Source: Lysobacteraceae bacterium (GTDB lineage: Bacteria > Bdellovibrionota > UBA1018 > JAGTJX01). From it: 64,000 bases of DNA. The DNA lies in the NCBI GenBank assembly GCA_023657465.1, contig JAGTJX010000003.1, forward strand, positions 247,889-311,888, written 5' to 3'. This document shows, piece after piece, positions 1 to 8,905 of this stretch (positions are counted from its first letter, which is position 1; each line of letters starts with the position of its first letter). The notes under the pieces are model-generated. The model did no database searches. It was not told the origin of the DNA and saw nothing but the letters and a program-made list of their open reading frames with translations. A program made the position numbers and the translations under genes.

Positions 1-614
1 TTGCTTTTGAAAGAGCCTCTGGAAAACCAGATGAGGGTTCTTGGTACAATAACAAATACATTAATGGCCTTGCAAAAGGAATTTACCCCCTGCTCAAGGA
101 ATACCTTTCTCAAAGGAAACAAATCGATAAAAATTTCATCGAAAAAACTATTGCCGAATTTCAAAAACGATTCCCAGATGCGCCTTATGATTATTCTAAC
201 CTGATGAATAAAGTGGTCATGCTAGTGGATGCTGATCAGCTCAATCGAACAGACATTAAAAACACATTGAACAAATTATTTAAGGTGAACTCTAGGAGTA
301 TTTACGATTCGCTGGAAGACGAGAATGGCATCAGCGAACTACAAAGCTCCCCAAATACTGCAATTGTGATAGTTGCAAATAAAAATCGCGACAAACTCTC
401 TGGCATAGCTAAAAACTTTGAGAAGGCCGAGAAAGTATTTCAAGAAGCAATAGACTCCACTGAAGATGGCTTATGGTGGACGCAACTATCTCCAGGGCGC
501 TCTTTACTCATCTTGAAAGCAGACTCAACAAAAGGGGTTCTTGAAATATTTACTCAGATGCAAGAGCCTGCCCAAGTTGACCCATCTAGACATAGACAGA
601 TGCTCAAATTGTAG
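1..614 (+). CDS. Hypothetical protein, 5'-truncated by window edge
   Basis: Only the last 204 or so codons are present; the gene enters from the left edge. Codons start at base 3, and bases 3-203 are open in that frame and run straight into the ATG at 204, so that ATG is internal and not a start. I recognise no domain. The visible part is hydrophilic with no signal peptide or membrane segment, and includes the motif GLWWTQLSPGRSLLIL. The stop is TAG at 612-614, but another frame carries a protein-like continuation to 721 (next entry), so the natural C-terminus is probably lost through a small indel near 596-611. A GNAT gene follows on the same strand. Confidence 0.6.
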   Translation, partial: AFERASGKPDEGSWYNNKYINGLAKGIYPLLKEYLSQRKQIDKNFIEKTIAEFQKRFPDAPYDYSNLMNKVVMLVDADQLNRTDIKNTLNKLFKVNSRSIYDSLEDENGISELQSSPNTAIVIVANKNRDKLSGIAKNFEKAEKVFQEAIDSTEDGLWWTQLSPGRSLLILKADSTKGVLEIFTQMQEPAQVDPSRHRQMLKL

Positions 615-721
615 AAATAGACACCGCGTCAAACGGCCACATTCCTCATGCACCACGTTCTAAAGGCGTCCACTACACCCCGCCATTTTTTACAGAACAA
701 TATCAAATAGATTTTCAATAA
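596..721 (+). other. Out-of-frame C-terminal continuation of the upstream gene
   Basis: Codons starting at 596 stay open to TAA at 719-721. They encode a protein-like sequence, including IVEIDTASNGHIPHAP and TPPFFTEQYQIDFQ, in the -1 frame relative to the upstream gene. With this tail the gene would end 4 bases before the GNAT start at 726, which is normal operon spacing, whereas the TAG at 612 leaves an odd 111-base gap. One inserted base between 596 and 611 would restore the frame. I infer a frameshifted 3' end, either natural or a sequence error. Confidence 0.5.
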
Positions 722-725
722 GGGC

Positions 726-1646
726 ATGAGTACTCTCGAACTCATGATTGCTTCTACGCAGTTTAAGACTCTCTTTTTCTTCTCATCCGCAGGGTTCTAT
801 CTCACGGAAATTAAGCGACTCGATAGTGAACCTACTGCTGCAAAATCAGAAGTATATCGCTGGCTTCTCATCTCCAAGCAATCCTCACACATTCTTCCTC
901 TTGAATTTGTCTCAATGGAGATTGAAGAAAACCAAGAACACAGAACATTTGTTAATGCATCGTTTGAGTTCAGTCAAACGAATGGCAAGCTATCCATACT
1001 AGGAAACGACATTGAATTCACCAACGCACAACTTAAAAATATTCCAGAACAAGTCACCGAAAAGATTCATAATTATTTAGGCTCAGTATCAGCTCATCTT
1101 CAGTCTAGCTCAAAAATAAAAATATCGCTTCACCCACCAAAGCCTTCAGATGCATCCTATTTTAATGATTGGATAAAAAATGAATCCTCTATCCGGTATT
1201 CTCTCACCCGCTTTCATCAACTCACAGACGAACAGGAAGTGAACAGATGGTTTTTCTCCACCATGACGAACGGAAATAGCTTTTCCACGATCATCTGCAA
1301 TACTGACACAAATGAACCCATTGGATCTGCTGGTCTTTCAAACTTAAATACTATTGATAAAACCGCAGAATGCTTTATTTTTATCGAAAATCAGAATTTC
1401 TGGAATAAGGTCATAGCGTCTGTAGTTACGAAGGAGATCACTGCGTATGGATTCAAATCGCTCAACCTACACCGTATATTCTTAACGGCTTCTGCTAAAA
1501 ACACACATGGAATCAGAGCGTATCAAAGGGCAGGATTTGTTCATGAAGGCGTCATGCGAGAAGCTTTTTTTCGAAATAATGAGCGCTCAGACAAAGTCAT
1601 TATGGGACTTCTTCGGAAAGAATGGAAATCTCTGACCTTCCCCTAA
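726..1646 (+). CDS. GNAT acetyltransferase with uncharacterised N-terminal domain
   Basis: 306 residues. About residues 135-305 resemble the RimJ/RimL branch of GNAT acetyltransferases, which move acetyl from acetyl-CoA to an amine. Visible hallmarks are the early strand ISLHPPKPSDA, the substrate strand EPIGSAGLSNLN, and the late R-A-Y-Q-R-A-GF-HEGVMREAFF block near the C-terminus. The Q/RxxGxG/A acetyl-CoA loop is not clear (FIFIENQNFWNKVIASVVTKE), so the cofactor site may be altered. The first 130 residues match nothing I know. An in-frame TAG at 708-710 bounds the start. ATG 726 has AAGGG directly upstream, which is too close for a standard site, so ATG 744 is an alternative. Substrate unknown. 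Confidence 0.7.
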   Translation: MSTLELMIASTQFKTLFFFSSAGFYLTEIKRLDSEPTAAKSEVYRWLLISKQSSHILPLEFVSMEIEENQEHRTFVNASFEFSQTNGKLSILGNDIEFTNAQLKNIPEQVTEKIHNYLGSVSAHLQSSSKIKISLHPPKPSDASYFNDWIKNESSIRYSLTRFHQLTDEQEVNRWFFSTMTNGNSFSTIICNTDTNEPIGSAGLSNLNTIDKTAECFIFIENQNFWNKVIASVVTKEITAYGFKSLNLHRIFLTASAKNTHGIRAYQRAGFVHEGVMREAFFRNNERSDKVIMGLLRKEWKSLTFP

Positions 1647-1660
1647 GCATGTACCGCCCA

Positions 1661-2227
1661 TTAAGGAGTGGGCATTGGAATGCTGAGTGGCGGGAGTCCT
1701 ATTGTTGCACAAGGAGTAGAACCAGCAGTACCCGAAACAGGTCCACCTAAAGTTCCCGCTTCATCCCCATGAGAGGCTTTGATGCATGTTTTTTTAGGAT
1801 CAACGACTTCAAGCATCTGCACATGAGGTAATCCACATCCAGATAGTGGAGACTGTGTTAACCATTCTCCAGCGAGTTGAGTGAGTGCATCCATTCTGAG
1901 AGACACGATTCTGAGCTTCGCAAAACCATCAGAAGCAAACTGATCTGCTTTCAACGTATCACTCACGAATTCCAAATACCCTTCGTTCAGATTCAGCGCA
2001 ACTGACAACGGTTCGATCATCAAGCGCACGTCTTTACCTTGAGATACGGAACAGGTGTCTACGGCATTACGTAGAATTGAAAAGTTATCTTTAATTTCTT
2101 CTGCATCGGTTTGAGATTTTACTAAAAGCGTTTCCCAAGAATTCGAAAGCTTTGTGTCTAAATCGGGAGAGATATCGATCAAAGCTTTGGTTTTCTCTAG
2201 ATCTAATAGAATTTTGTCTAAATTCAC
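1661..2227 (-). CDS. Lipoprotein-like hypothetical protein, detached from its signal peptide
   Basis: 188 codons starting at a GTG. The body is mostly helical and hydrophilic, ending in a Gly/Pro/Thr-rich tail with four Cys in the C-terminal third. No known domain. Immediately upstream, in a different frame, lies a textbook lipoprotein signal sequence (2224-2292) whose TGA overlaps this GTG by 4 bases. The likely original product is a single outer-membrane or periplasmic lipoprotein of about 210 residues, now split by a 1-base indel. Alternatively the two frames are coupled, but a 22-residue lipoprotein and a signal-less body make little sense apart. Confidence 0.55.
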   Translation of the reverse strand: MNLDKILLDLEKTKALIDISPDLDTKLSNSWETLLVKSQTDAEEIKDNFSILRNAVDTCSVSQGKDVRLMIEPLSVALNLNEGYLEFVSDTLKADQFASDGFAKLRIVSLRMDALTQLAGEWLTQSPLSGCGLPHVQMLEVVDPKKTCIKASHGDEAGTLGGPVSGTAGSTPCATIGLPPLSIPMPTP

Positions 2228-2292
2228 TGTGGATTACATCCACCTAATGAACTAGCCAATAACAGTGCCGTAATGAATTTGAATTTTGTCAT
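2224..2292 (-). other. Orphan lipoprotein signal-peptide frame
   Basis: On the minus strand ATG at 2292 reads MTKFKFITALLLASSLGGC then NPQ and stop TGA. It has a positively charged start, a hydrophobic core and lipobox LGGC, exactly as expected for a signal peptidase II substrate. The stop comes only three residues after the lipidated Cys and overlaps the start of the 1661-2227 reading frame. No slippery run is present at the junction (CCACAGTGAATTTAG), so an indel is more likely than programmed frameshifting. Confidence 0.6.
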
Positions 2293-2408
2293 AGTAGCGT
2301 ACCAGAACACACTCGACACTAAGCGTCAACGCCTAAACATACATCCTGCTATTTATTACATAAAACAAATTCACAAAATAAAGCCAGATTTGATAGAAAC
2401 AGCCTCTC

Positions 2409-3077
2409 ATGATGCTTTCTTTAATCAAACTATTCACTATCATCTACTTGTCACAAGCTTCTCTAGCCTTCGCTCACGATCATTATCAATACTCCTACTA
2501 TTCAGTTCTGATGAATCAGACGAAAGGTACATTTAATTCAACCCTTACCCGCAAGTGCAAAAGACGTCTGAGAAAATTCTTTCGAAGCGGCAACACCTTA
2601 CGAATACCCGAGTTAGAAAAAGCGAAGTTTTCTGCTTTAAATCATTCAACTTTTTACCATTACACATTCAGCAAAACCGTCGAATCAAACGTATTGAACA
2701 ACGACATAGATTCTTTTTTTGTATTCAACAGAGTTGAGAGACAAAGAGGCAACTCAACAAGTGTCTATGTAGCAAAAGACCCAGTCAGCTCATCGATGTA
2801 TGGTGATATTCAAATTAAATTCGAACTTAACCCCCAAGCAGTCATTCTGAAATACGATGATAATCAATTAAAAGAACTAGTGCTGTCTAGCTTTCCAGAA
2901 ACTTCTACTTGTTGGGGCGACCTCAGTATTGCTTCTCAAGAAAACGCTTACCTAAATTTGGTCTTAGAAGAAAATGATATTGATTTATACGCTTATTTTG
3001 AAGCACGTGACTGGTATCAACTCATTAAAAGAACGAATATCAAAAGCGTATCAATCGGCAAATTCAAGGAGTGGTAA
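2409..3077 (+). CDS. Secreted hypothetical protein
   Basis: 222 residues with a clear signal peptide (hydrophobic core LIKLFTIIYLSQASLAFA, probable cleavage after AFA). The mature part begins with a Tyr/His-rich stretch and a very basic segment (KCKRRLRKFFRSG). The centre contains FYHYTFSKTV and STSVYVAKDPVSSSMYGD, a pattern that faintly recalls ADP-ribosyltransferase-like folds (conserved Tyr, then a strand and D-P), but the full catalytic triad cannot be assigned, so no function is claimed. Transcribed divergently from the broken lipoprotein gene; no evident operon partner. Confidence 0.6.
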   Translation: MMLSLIKLFTIIYLSQASLAFAHDHYQYSYYSVLMNQTKGTFNSTLTRKCKRRLRKFFRSGNTLRIPELEKAKFSALNHSTFYHYTFSKTVESNVLNNDIDSFFVFNRVERQRGNSTSVYVAKDPVSSSMYGDIQIKFELNPQAVILKYDDNQLKELVLSSFPETSTCWGDLSIASQENAYLNLVLEENDIDLYAYFEARDWYQLIKRTNIKSVSIGKFKEW

Positions 3078-3082
3078 ACTTC

Positions 3083-3659
3083 TTAATTCAAGGATCTGAT
3101 CATTTGGATCATGAGTTCAAAATTAAATTGATTCACTCCACTCTCACAGCCATTTAACAGACACTTCCATGCTTTCTTCATTTTAATATTTTGTCCAAGA
3201 TATTGAAAAGGAACGACAGCAGCTCCTACTGGCATAGTGATGAGATCAGTCGCTATCAGCCCCAAATACATAGGCGGAAACAATCCTGCAACGATTCCAT
3301 AGTTTCGAGTGAATTCAAAAGGATAATCCATGGCTTGCTGATAGTACCGATGATTTCTCGATTCTCTGTTTTTCTTTTTTTAGCTGACGTTTGAGTTGTC
3401 TTAGTTTTTTTCTTGTGAGCTCAAACGAACTAGTTTTAAAAACTTTTTCGTTTAAAACATCTGTGTAATTGCCGTATTCATTATTCAAAACAAACTGAAA
3501 CCCAATACAATTGGAATCAGGACTTCTCTCCACGCAGTTGAGTTCAATTCGAACCAAACGATCGCCACTAAATACGATACCTCCCGCTCTATCAATTGGA
3601 GATCATTGTGCGAAATCCTGAGGAAAGATTATATAAAATACAAGAAATAAGGAATTCAT
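3083..3659 (-). pseudogene. Decayed secreted-protein gene (nonsense plus frameshift)
   Basis: Three minus-strand pieces form one disrupted gene. ATG 3659 starts a signal-peptide-like segment (MNSLFLVFYIIFPQDFAQ) that hits an in-frame TGA at 3603-3605. The same frame continues through 3315-3602 with a folded-protein-like body and a Lys/Arg-rich helix. At the seven-T run 3375-3381 (A7 on the coding strand) the frame is lost; deleting one A joins it to the 3083-3331 frame, whose product has a hydrophobic Gly-rich segment (GIVAGLFPPMYLGLIATDL). Both lesions fit pseudogenisation, or homopolymer error for the second. Original product unknown, roughly 190 residues. Confidence 0.6.
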
Positions 3660-3707
3660 ATTAGAATCGTAACACTCAACTAATGATCGTCAAGTGTAAG
3701 ACTGAAT

Positions 3708-4982
3708 TCAGAAATAATATCTTAACTCAGTGTATACTGAACTCACATTACGCAGCCTACCAAAGAAACTATTATCTTCGCCTTGATAGAGCTCTCCCCC
3801 AACAGATGCTTTGAACGCATCACTGATCGCATAACTCACTTGAGGCCGAATGAGAGAACTCAAATTCCTGAACCAAACTACAAATGCGGTCTCAAGCTCC
3901 AATGTTTCATGAAACAACTTGTAGCTAGGTCTTAATGTCATTCCAAAAATATTTTCAAACTGCTGATTAGCAATGAGAGCGGTTTGATCAGCAAGCAACT
4001 TCTGATTAAGATCAGAGATTGAATCTGTTGAAGCGTACTGCAAGACTCTTTGGTACATGAGTTGAGCATTCACATTAAAGTTTTCTACGAATGAATAATC
4101 AGCACCCAGCACTCCATAGATACTAGAATTTTGTTTGATCGGATCTGAATCACCTGAAGTAGCGACATAAGCCACTTCACCTCTCACCCCTAACCCACCT
4201 AAATTATAAGCCGCATCCCATCCGTAAACTTGGATTCTACTGAAGTTGAGTCCAATATTGATCCCAGTTGCACCCGCTGATAAAAACTGCAGATCAGGTA
4301 GCTTGTTGATGCCATTAAAATAACTCAATGAAGAATCAAAATCGCCGCCTGTGAGTTCAGCCTTGAGCGCAAACTGTAACTGAGAATCAGAAGGATTGAT
4401 TTGATTGAGAGTAATCCCTGTGAGTGGTGGTATTGGATAAACAGGTGTTCTCCACTCAGGCTGCCAGACCGCTGTAATCCTAAACCTCTCTTGATTATAA
4501 ATAGCCCTGGCACTGAAAACCCCTAAACGTTGGTCTTCATCATTCACCATGAGCAGCGTGAGGTTCTTAGCACTGAGACGGTCAGTAGGATTGACTTTGT
4601 CTGCCTTACCCCAAACAATGATCTGCCTACCCACTCTAAAATCAAAGGCTCCCAGTGAATACTCTAAGTAGGCTTCTCTAGCTTCGATGGTAATAGTAGT
4701 CCCTCTACTCAAATCTTGAGCTTGAATGTAGCCTTCGAAGAAAGGCTTAATTCCTAGAATTTCTTCAGGCTTTGCGTTCAGCCAAAATGAATTCACTGAG
4801 TAACCGCGCTGATCAATAAAAGACTTATCTTTATTCCAATAAGCAGCACGCACGGATCCAGTCACTCCCAGATCATAAGCAAAACTCATTTTTGTAAAAA
4901 GCAACAGACTCAGAACTATAAACGGCCAAACGAGTGATTCGCTACTGCTTTTCGAGATAACGCGCTGTAAACAAGTCATCAC
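3708..4982 (-). CDS. Outer-membrane beta-barrel protein (DUF1302/porin-like)
   Basis: 424 residues. A long N-region precedes a signal core (WPFIVLSLLLFTKMSFA). The rest is alternating beta strands typical of a porin-like barrel and ends in YTELRYYF, the terminal aromatic that targets barrels to the BAM complex. The segment RVGRQIIVWGKADKVNPTDRLSAKN resembles the conserved early part of DUF1302-type barrels. The gene overlaps the 3' end of the MMPL-LolA gene by 41 bases, with AGGAG about 7 bases before its ATG inside the upstream coding region, so the two are translationally coupled. Inferred role: outer-membrane element of the exporter, for an unknown lipidic substrate. Confidence 0.75.
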   Translation of the reverse strand: MMTCLQRVISKSSSESLVWPFIVLSLLLFTKMSFAYDLGVTGSVRAAYWNKDKSFIDQRGYSVNSFWLNAKPEEILGIKPFFEGYIQAQDLSRGTTITIEAREAYLEYSLGAFDFRVGRQIIVWGKADKVNPTDRLSAKNLTLLMVNDEDQRLGVFSARAIYNQERFRITAVWQPEWRTPVYPIPPLTGITLNQINPSDSQLQFALKAELTGGDFDSSLSYFNGINKLPDLQFLSAGATGINIGLNFSRIQVYGWDAAYNLGGLGVRGEVAYVATSGDSDPIKQNSSIYGVLGADYSFVENFNVNAQLMYQRVLQYASTDSISDLNQKLLADQTALIANQQFENIFGMTLRPSYKLFHETLELETAFVVWFRNLSSLIRPQVSYAISDAFKASVGGELYQGEDNSFFGRLRNVSSVYTELRYYF

Positions 4983-7900
4983 TCACTCCTGTATTGGCTT
5001 TATAATTCTTAAACTCAATAATTGTTTTGTGGTTAGTTTGTACGTTCTCTGCTTCGAGATACATGGGTTGCCACTTATTATTCTTTGCATCCACTTTCTC
5101 AATTTTTTTACTCATCGTTTTCTTTAAGAGCTGTCCATTCAAATCATAAAACTCACCTTTGAGTGCTACCAAACTTTCTTTGTCCATCCAGCCAAGCCTA
5201 CGAGAATAACCAGAGTTTTCTTTGACTTTATCTGTTTTGGGAGTGGACTCCATGACGTAAACATCCTTCCCATCTAGCTTTTCTTCTTTGAGAATTTTAT
5301 GATTCCACTCTTCGGGTCTGTGACCAATAACATCACCATAAGAGAAATCAGTGCCTGCGAATGAGTCACTTTTATTTGAAGCTGCTAGCCTACGAACCTT
5401 TTTTAATGCGGGTAAGTAAATCCAAATATCATCGTCTTTGCCAGTATGCTCAACCAGCAAATTCTTAGTCCCCTTCACATCTGAAGGAGAGAGAAATGTA
5501 ACGATCCTTCGATTATCATTCGTACCGGGAATGAGCTTCGTCTGACCCTGAGTTTCTCTCACGCGCTCTTGTCCGTTAGAATTAATGAGGCGAAACGTTG
5601 AGTCAGATACAGAATCAGCTACTTTTGAAATAGAGAATGCTTGGATTGCGATTTCATCTGCAGTCATTGGCTTTGCAGCTGTCACTGCTTTTGCAGGATT
5701 GCCTGCATGAGCGAGATGCATCGAAATCAATAGAACTCCCAAACTCGTTGCTGCAACTTTTAATTCATTAGGCATTTTATTTTTCCTTTCGTTAAAAATA
5801 AACTTCGGTCTCAATGTAAAAATCAGCGCCGGAAACAATGTCAGCGCAGTCACTGAACTCACCAACATTGCTAGAGCAATCAAAAATCCCATCCAAATAT
5901 GAATCATGAATCCAACTGAGAGCATGAGAACTCCGAATCCTCCTGCTACTGCAGTCGATACGAAAATCGCCGCTTTACCTGCAGATTGAAATGCTTTTTT
6001 GATCGCGACTTCTTCGTCCACATTCTGCTTGAGCTCCTCACGCATGCGGTAGCTCATGTAGATTCCATAATCCGCTCCGATTCCTACTGCCATTGCTGAC
6101 ACAAGAGCTGTTGCGATTTGGAGAGGAATTCCTAGTAAACCCATGATTCCGAAATTCACCATCACTGCTGCGACAAGAGGAACTAAGATGAGTAATCCAG
6201 CCAATAACGATCTAAACACGAGTGATGAAACGATGAACACAGCACCCATGATCTGAAGAATATTGAGTACTTTTTCTTTGATCATGATTTCGTTAAGAGC
6301 GACTCCACCCAATCCTCCTCCACCAATCGTGACTTTGATATCTTGAGGAAAAGTACTTTTTGTGAATTCTTGAATTTCCTTAGAGGTTGCTTCCAGAAAA
6401 GAGGAACGATCTGTTTTAGAGAAGGCGGTAACGACAGCTTTTTGATATCCATAATCAACATAAGAATCGAAATCACCAGGTTCTCCAGAATTCGAATACA
6501 GGAGCAGATACTGAGCGACTAACTCTTGTTTATCAGGAACAGAATAGAATTCTTTCTTATCTCCATTCATCGATTGATTCATTTTTTTAATGAAATTCAC
6601 AATCGAGAGTGTCTTACCTATCTCTGATTTAGTTTCGATGAAGGTTTGTAGTTTGTCCATCGCTCGCAATACATCAGGTCTCTTAATTGAGTCTTCCTGG
6701 GGACCTTCGATCAAAACATAAAACGGATTCGTTCCTGCCATCTTCTCATTAATGAGATCATCATCCATGCGTTGCTGGATTTTTCCATAGAAGTATCCTT
6801 TTTGAGAATTATCAATTTTGAGCCAATATCCGCCTAACGAGAGTATGACGACAGCTAAAGTAACGAAAGTGTAAACTTTCTTCCTCTCATACATGGCAAG
6901 ATTGTAAAACTTCATCGTGAGCCTATCCCAAAAACTATGAGCTGATTCACGGTTCACTTCCTTTTCACCCGGAGGCGGGAGCATGGATCTCAACGCAGGT
7001 ATAAAAGTGAGTTCTAAAATAAGAGCACTTATAACTCCAGCACCTGTAAAAATTCCAAACGTTCTAATCGATTTGATTTCAAAAATCATGAGTGAAAAAA
7101 ATCCAAGCGCAGCAACCGTACAAGCAACGATCATGACTGGACCTACTTTGGTGAGCGACTGAAGAACTGCCTTCTCACTTTGTTCTTTTGGGCTGAGCTC
7201 TGGATTAGATTTCTTCACATAAGTGAACTCTTCATAATAACGTTTGAGAATCTGCACTGCATGCCCCGCCGCAATGGCCAGGATTAAAATCGGTGTCGAT
7301 GAATTGAACACATCAAATGGTTCGTGCATCAGACCCAAAAAACCCATTGCCCAAGCTACAGCCAGTAGAGCCGTTACCAAGGGGAGAATCAGAGCTTGCA
7401 CTGTCCTAAAAGCTTCAAAATGAATCAATCCAATGATGAGAAGTGCAAGAGGAAACAAAAACGCCATCCTTGAGGAGTACTGCTCCAAAAGAGCTAAGAA
7501 CATAGGTAATCCTGAAGTGGAGATTTCGATATTTGGATTATTTTCTTTCTCTACAATGCCTCGTACAATAGCTTTAATCGCTTTGAATCCCCCATCAATT
7601 TTTTTGAACTCAGCTACGATTTGAGTGGTCTTTTCATCTTTAGAAACGAGCAAGTTTTCATACGCAGGATTACTCTGGACAGCCTTTTTCAGTGACGCCA
7701 TTTCAGATTCAGTCTGAGGAATGGACTTCATGAGCGACACAACACTCATGCCTTCGCTATTGCCTGAAATGTTTTTTGCTCGCTTGGCAGAAAGACTCAT
7801 TAAATTAGCTTTGACAACTGCAGGAGACATCTGAAGCTCTTGAGTGATTCGTTGAACCATGGAAAGGACAGGTTCTTGGTAGATCGTTCCTTCTTTGACA

Positions 7901-8112
7901 GTGAGTCCAATAATAATAGTAAATTTATTTCCGAAAGTTTTCTCGATTATATTTCCAGTAGCTATATAAGGATGAGTCTGTGGAAGTGTGCTGTCTGGGT
8001 CAATGATGACATTTAACGACTTCAGCTGAAGAAGAAGTCCAAACGTTACCGCCACAGTACCCAAAAGCACGGTTTTACGGAACTTAATCATTTTACTAAT
8101 CCATGTTTGCAT
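4942..8112 (-). CDS. MMPL/RND-family exporter fused to a LolA-like periplasmic protein
   Basis: Counting from ATG 8112 the product is 1056 residues. Residues 1-780 form an MMPL-type RND transporter: one N-terminal membrane helix, a large periplasmic loop, two clusters of membrane helices, and the proton-relay signature GIGADYGIY in the second half. The first half has AIAAGHAVQ instead and lacks the Asp. Residues 780-1056 begin with a complete signal-peptide-like segment and continue as a LolA-like outer-membrane lipoprotein-sorting domain. ATG 8112 has GAGGAGAGAG in front and is preferred over longer starts. In relatives these are usually separate genes; here no stop intervenes. Probably moves lipids or hydrophobic molecules from the inner membrane toward the neighbouring barrel. 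Confidence 0.8.
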   Translation of the reverse strand: MQTWISKMIKFRKTVLLGTVAVTFGLLLQLKSLNVIIDPDSTLPQTHPYIATGNIIEKTFGNKFTIIIGLTVKEGTIYQEPVLSMVQRITQELQMSPAVVKANLMSLSAKRAKNISGNSEGMSVVSLMKSIPQTESEMASLKKAVQSNPAYENLLVSKDEKTTQIVAEFKKIDGGFKAIKAIVRGIVEKENNPNIEISTSGLPMFLALLEQYSSRMAFLFPLALLIIGLIHFEAFRTVQALILPLVTALLAVAWAMGFLGLMHEPFDVFNSSTPILILAIAAGHAVQILKRYYEEFTYVKKSNPELSPKEQSEKAVLQSLTKVGPVMIVACTVAALGFFSLMIFEIKSIRTFGIFTGAGVISALILELTFIPALRSMLPPPGEKEVNRESAHSFWDRLTMKFYNLAMYERKKVYTFVTLAVVILSLGGYWLKIDNSQKGYFYGKIQQRMDDDLINEKMAGTNPFYVLIEGPQEDSIKRPDVLRAMDKLQTFIETKSEIGKTLSIVNFIKKMNQSMNGDKKEFYSVPDKQELVAQYLLLYSNSGEPGDFDSYVDYGYQKAVVTAFSKTDRSSFLEATSKEIQEFTKSTFPQDIKVTIGGGGLGGVALNEIMIKEKVLNILQIMGAVFIVSSLVFRSLLAGLLILVPLVAAVMVNFGIMGLLGIPLQIATALVSAMAVGIGADYGIYMSYRMREELKQNVDEEVAIKKAFQSAGKAAIFVSTAVAGGFGVLMLSVGFMIHIWMGFLIALAMLVSSVTALTLFPALIFTLRPKFIFNERKNKMPNELKVAATSLGVLLISMHLAHAGNPAKAVTAAKPMTADEIAIQAFSISKVADSVSDSTFRLINSNGQERVRETQGQTKLIPGTNDNRRIVTFLSPSDVKGTKNLLVEHTGKDDDIWIYLPALKKVRRLAASNKSDSFAGTDFSYGDVIGHRPEEWNHKILKEEKLDGKDVYVMESTPKTDKVKENSGYSRRLGWMDKESLVALKGEFYDLNGQLLKKTMSKKIEKVDAKNNKWQPMYLEAENVQTNHKTIIEFKNYKANTGVSDDLFTARYLEKQ
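5773..5790 (-). promoter_or_regulatory. Internal ribosome-binding site and start for the LolA-like part
   Basis: Within the fused gene the minus strand reads GAAAGGAAAAATAAA followed by ATG at 5775-5773. This is a strong Shine-Dalgarno with 8-base spacing, directly ahead of a signal peptide (MPNELKVAATSLGVLLISMH, then LAHA). It suggests a free periplasmic LolA-like protein (277 residues) is made in addition to, or instead of, part of the fusion. Confidence 0.6.
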
Positions 8113-8142
8113 AATCTCTCTCCTCAGATGTATAATGTACTC

Positions 8143-8176
8143 AATGATAACATCGGATGTATTTGGTGTAAACATT
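8143..8176. promoter_or_regulatory. Candidate TetR operator in divergent promoter
   Basis: The gap between the exporter (start 8112) and the TetR gene (start 8198) holds an imperfect inverted repeat: AATGATAACATC at 8143-8154 against AATGTTTACACC read on the opposite strand at 8165-8176. Eight of twelve positions match (AATG and ACA blocks). Its position between divergent genes is where a TetR repressor normally binds. Not tested; the symmetry is only partial. Confidence 0.35.
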
Positions 8177-8197
8177 AAAAGATTGCGAGTATTTTAT

Positions 8198-8905
8198 ATG
8201 CCAAAAAAGAAAATCATCGATCATTATCATCATGGAGATTTGAAAGTTTCCTTAATCAAAACAGCATTGAAGATGCTAGAAACGCAGAGCCCAATCGCAC
8301 TGTCCTTGAGAGAACTCGCCAAAAAAGCGGGAGTGAGTCAATCTGCACCCTACCGTCATTTTAAAGACAAAGATGAATTGATAAACGCAATCTGTACAGA
8401 AGCATTCGAAATCAAACTCAAGCTCATGCAAGAAGCGATGATAGAGGCCAAGGGAGATCCCCTTCAAACTTATTTTGGATGTGGAATCTCTTATTTCAGG
8501 ATGGGACTTAAACACCCTCAACACTTTAAACTCATGTTCAGTGAACTCTGCAGTCCTGATGAAAGCCATCCTGAACTTCAGAGAGTTGCTGCTACCACCT
8601 TTGCCTTGGTTCGTGAAATGGTCCTAATCGCACAAAAAGGCGGAGTCATTGGCCCTGGTGATCCCTATCATATCGCCATGAACTGTTGGTGTGTAGTCAA
8701 CGGGTACACTGTTTTGTATGCAAATGGAAAAATGGACTGGTTGGGAGTCACTCCAGAAAACGCTGAGAGTGGTCTTAAGATTTTACTTCAGCAAATGTTA
8801 GTAGGATTGAATAAAGGTTTTGGAAAAACATCACAGCATTTTAAATTATTCAAAACTCCTGAATCCTCACCCCATTTAGAAATGATGAATCAAATATTAT
8901 TTTGA
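8198..8905 (+). CDS. TetR/AcrR-family transcriptional regulator
   Basis: About 235 residues from ATG 8198. The N-terminal helix-turn-helix is clear: LSLRELAKKAGVSQSAPYRHF then KDKDELINAI. The C-terminal part (FKLMFSE near the middle, VLYANGKMDWLGVTPE later) resembles the WHG/TetR_C_13-type ligand-binding domain. The start chosen is MPKKK; upstream in-frame codons lie in the divergent promoter and read as non-protein. Divergent from the exporter and overlapping the LysE gene by 4 bases, so it probably represses both units and responds to their substrate. Ligand unknown. Confidence 0.85.
   Translation: MPKKKIIDHYHHGDLKVSLIKTALKMLETQSPIALSLRELAKKAGVSQSAPYRHFKDKDELINAICTEAFEIKLKLMQEAMIEAKGDPLQTYFGCGISYFRMGLKHPQHFKLMFSELCSPDESHPELQRVAATTFALVREMVLIAQKGGVIGPGDPYHIAMNCWCVVNGYTVLYANGKMDWLGVTPENAESGLKILLQQMLVGLNKGFGKTSQHFKLFKTPESSPHLEMMNQILF

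Noticed and set aside
1..204. Open frame from TTG at base 1, 67 codons
   Set aside because: Its product is not protein-like, while the frame starting at base 3 is open through the same bases and joins the 204-614 frame, so the gene runs in that frame.
3375..3381. Programmed -1 frameshift at the A7 run in 3083-3659
   Set aside because: The needed change is +1 (one A fewer); a -1 slip leads to an unrelated frame that ends soon after.
8113..8175. Longer start for the MMPL gene and for the TetR gene
   Set aside because: The two extensions would overlap each other in the divergent promoter; ATG 8112 has GAGGAGAGAG, and the TetR family begins near MPKKK.
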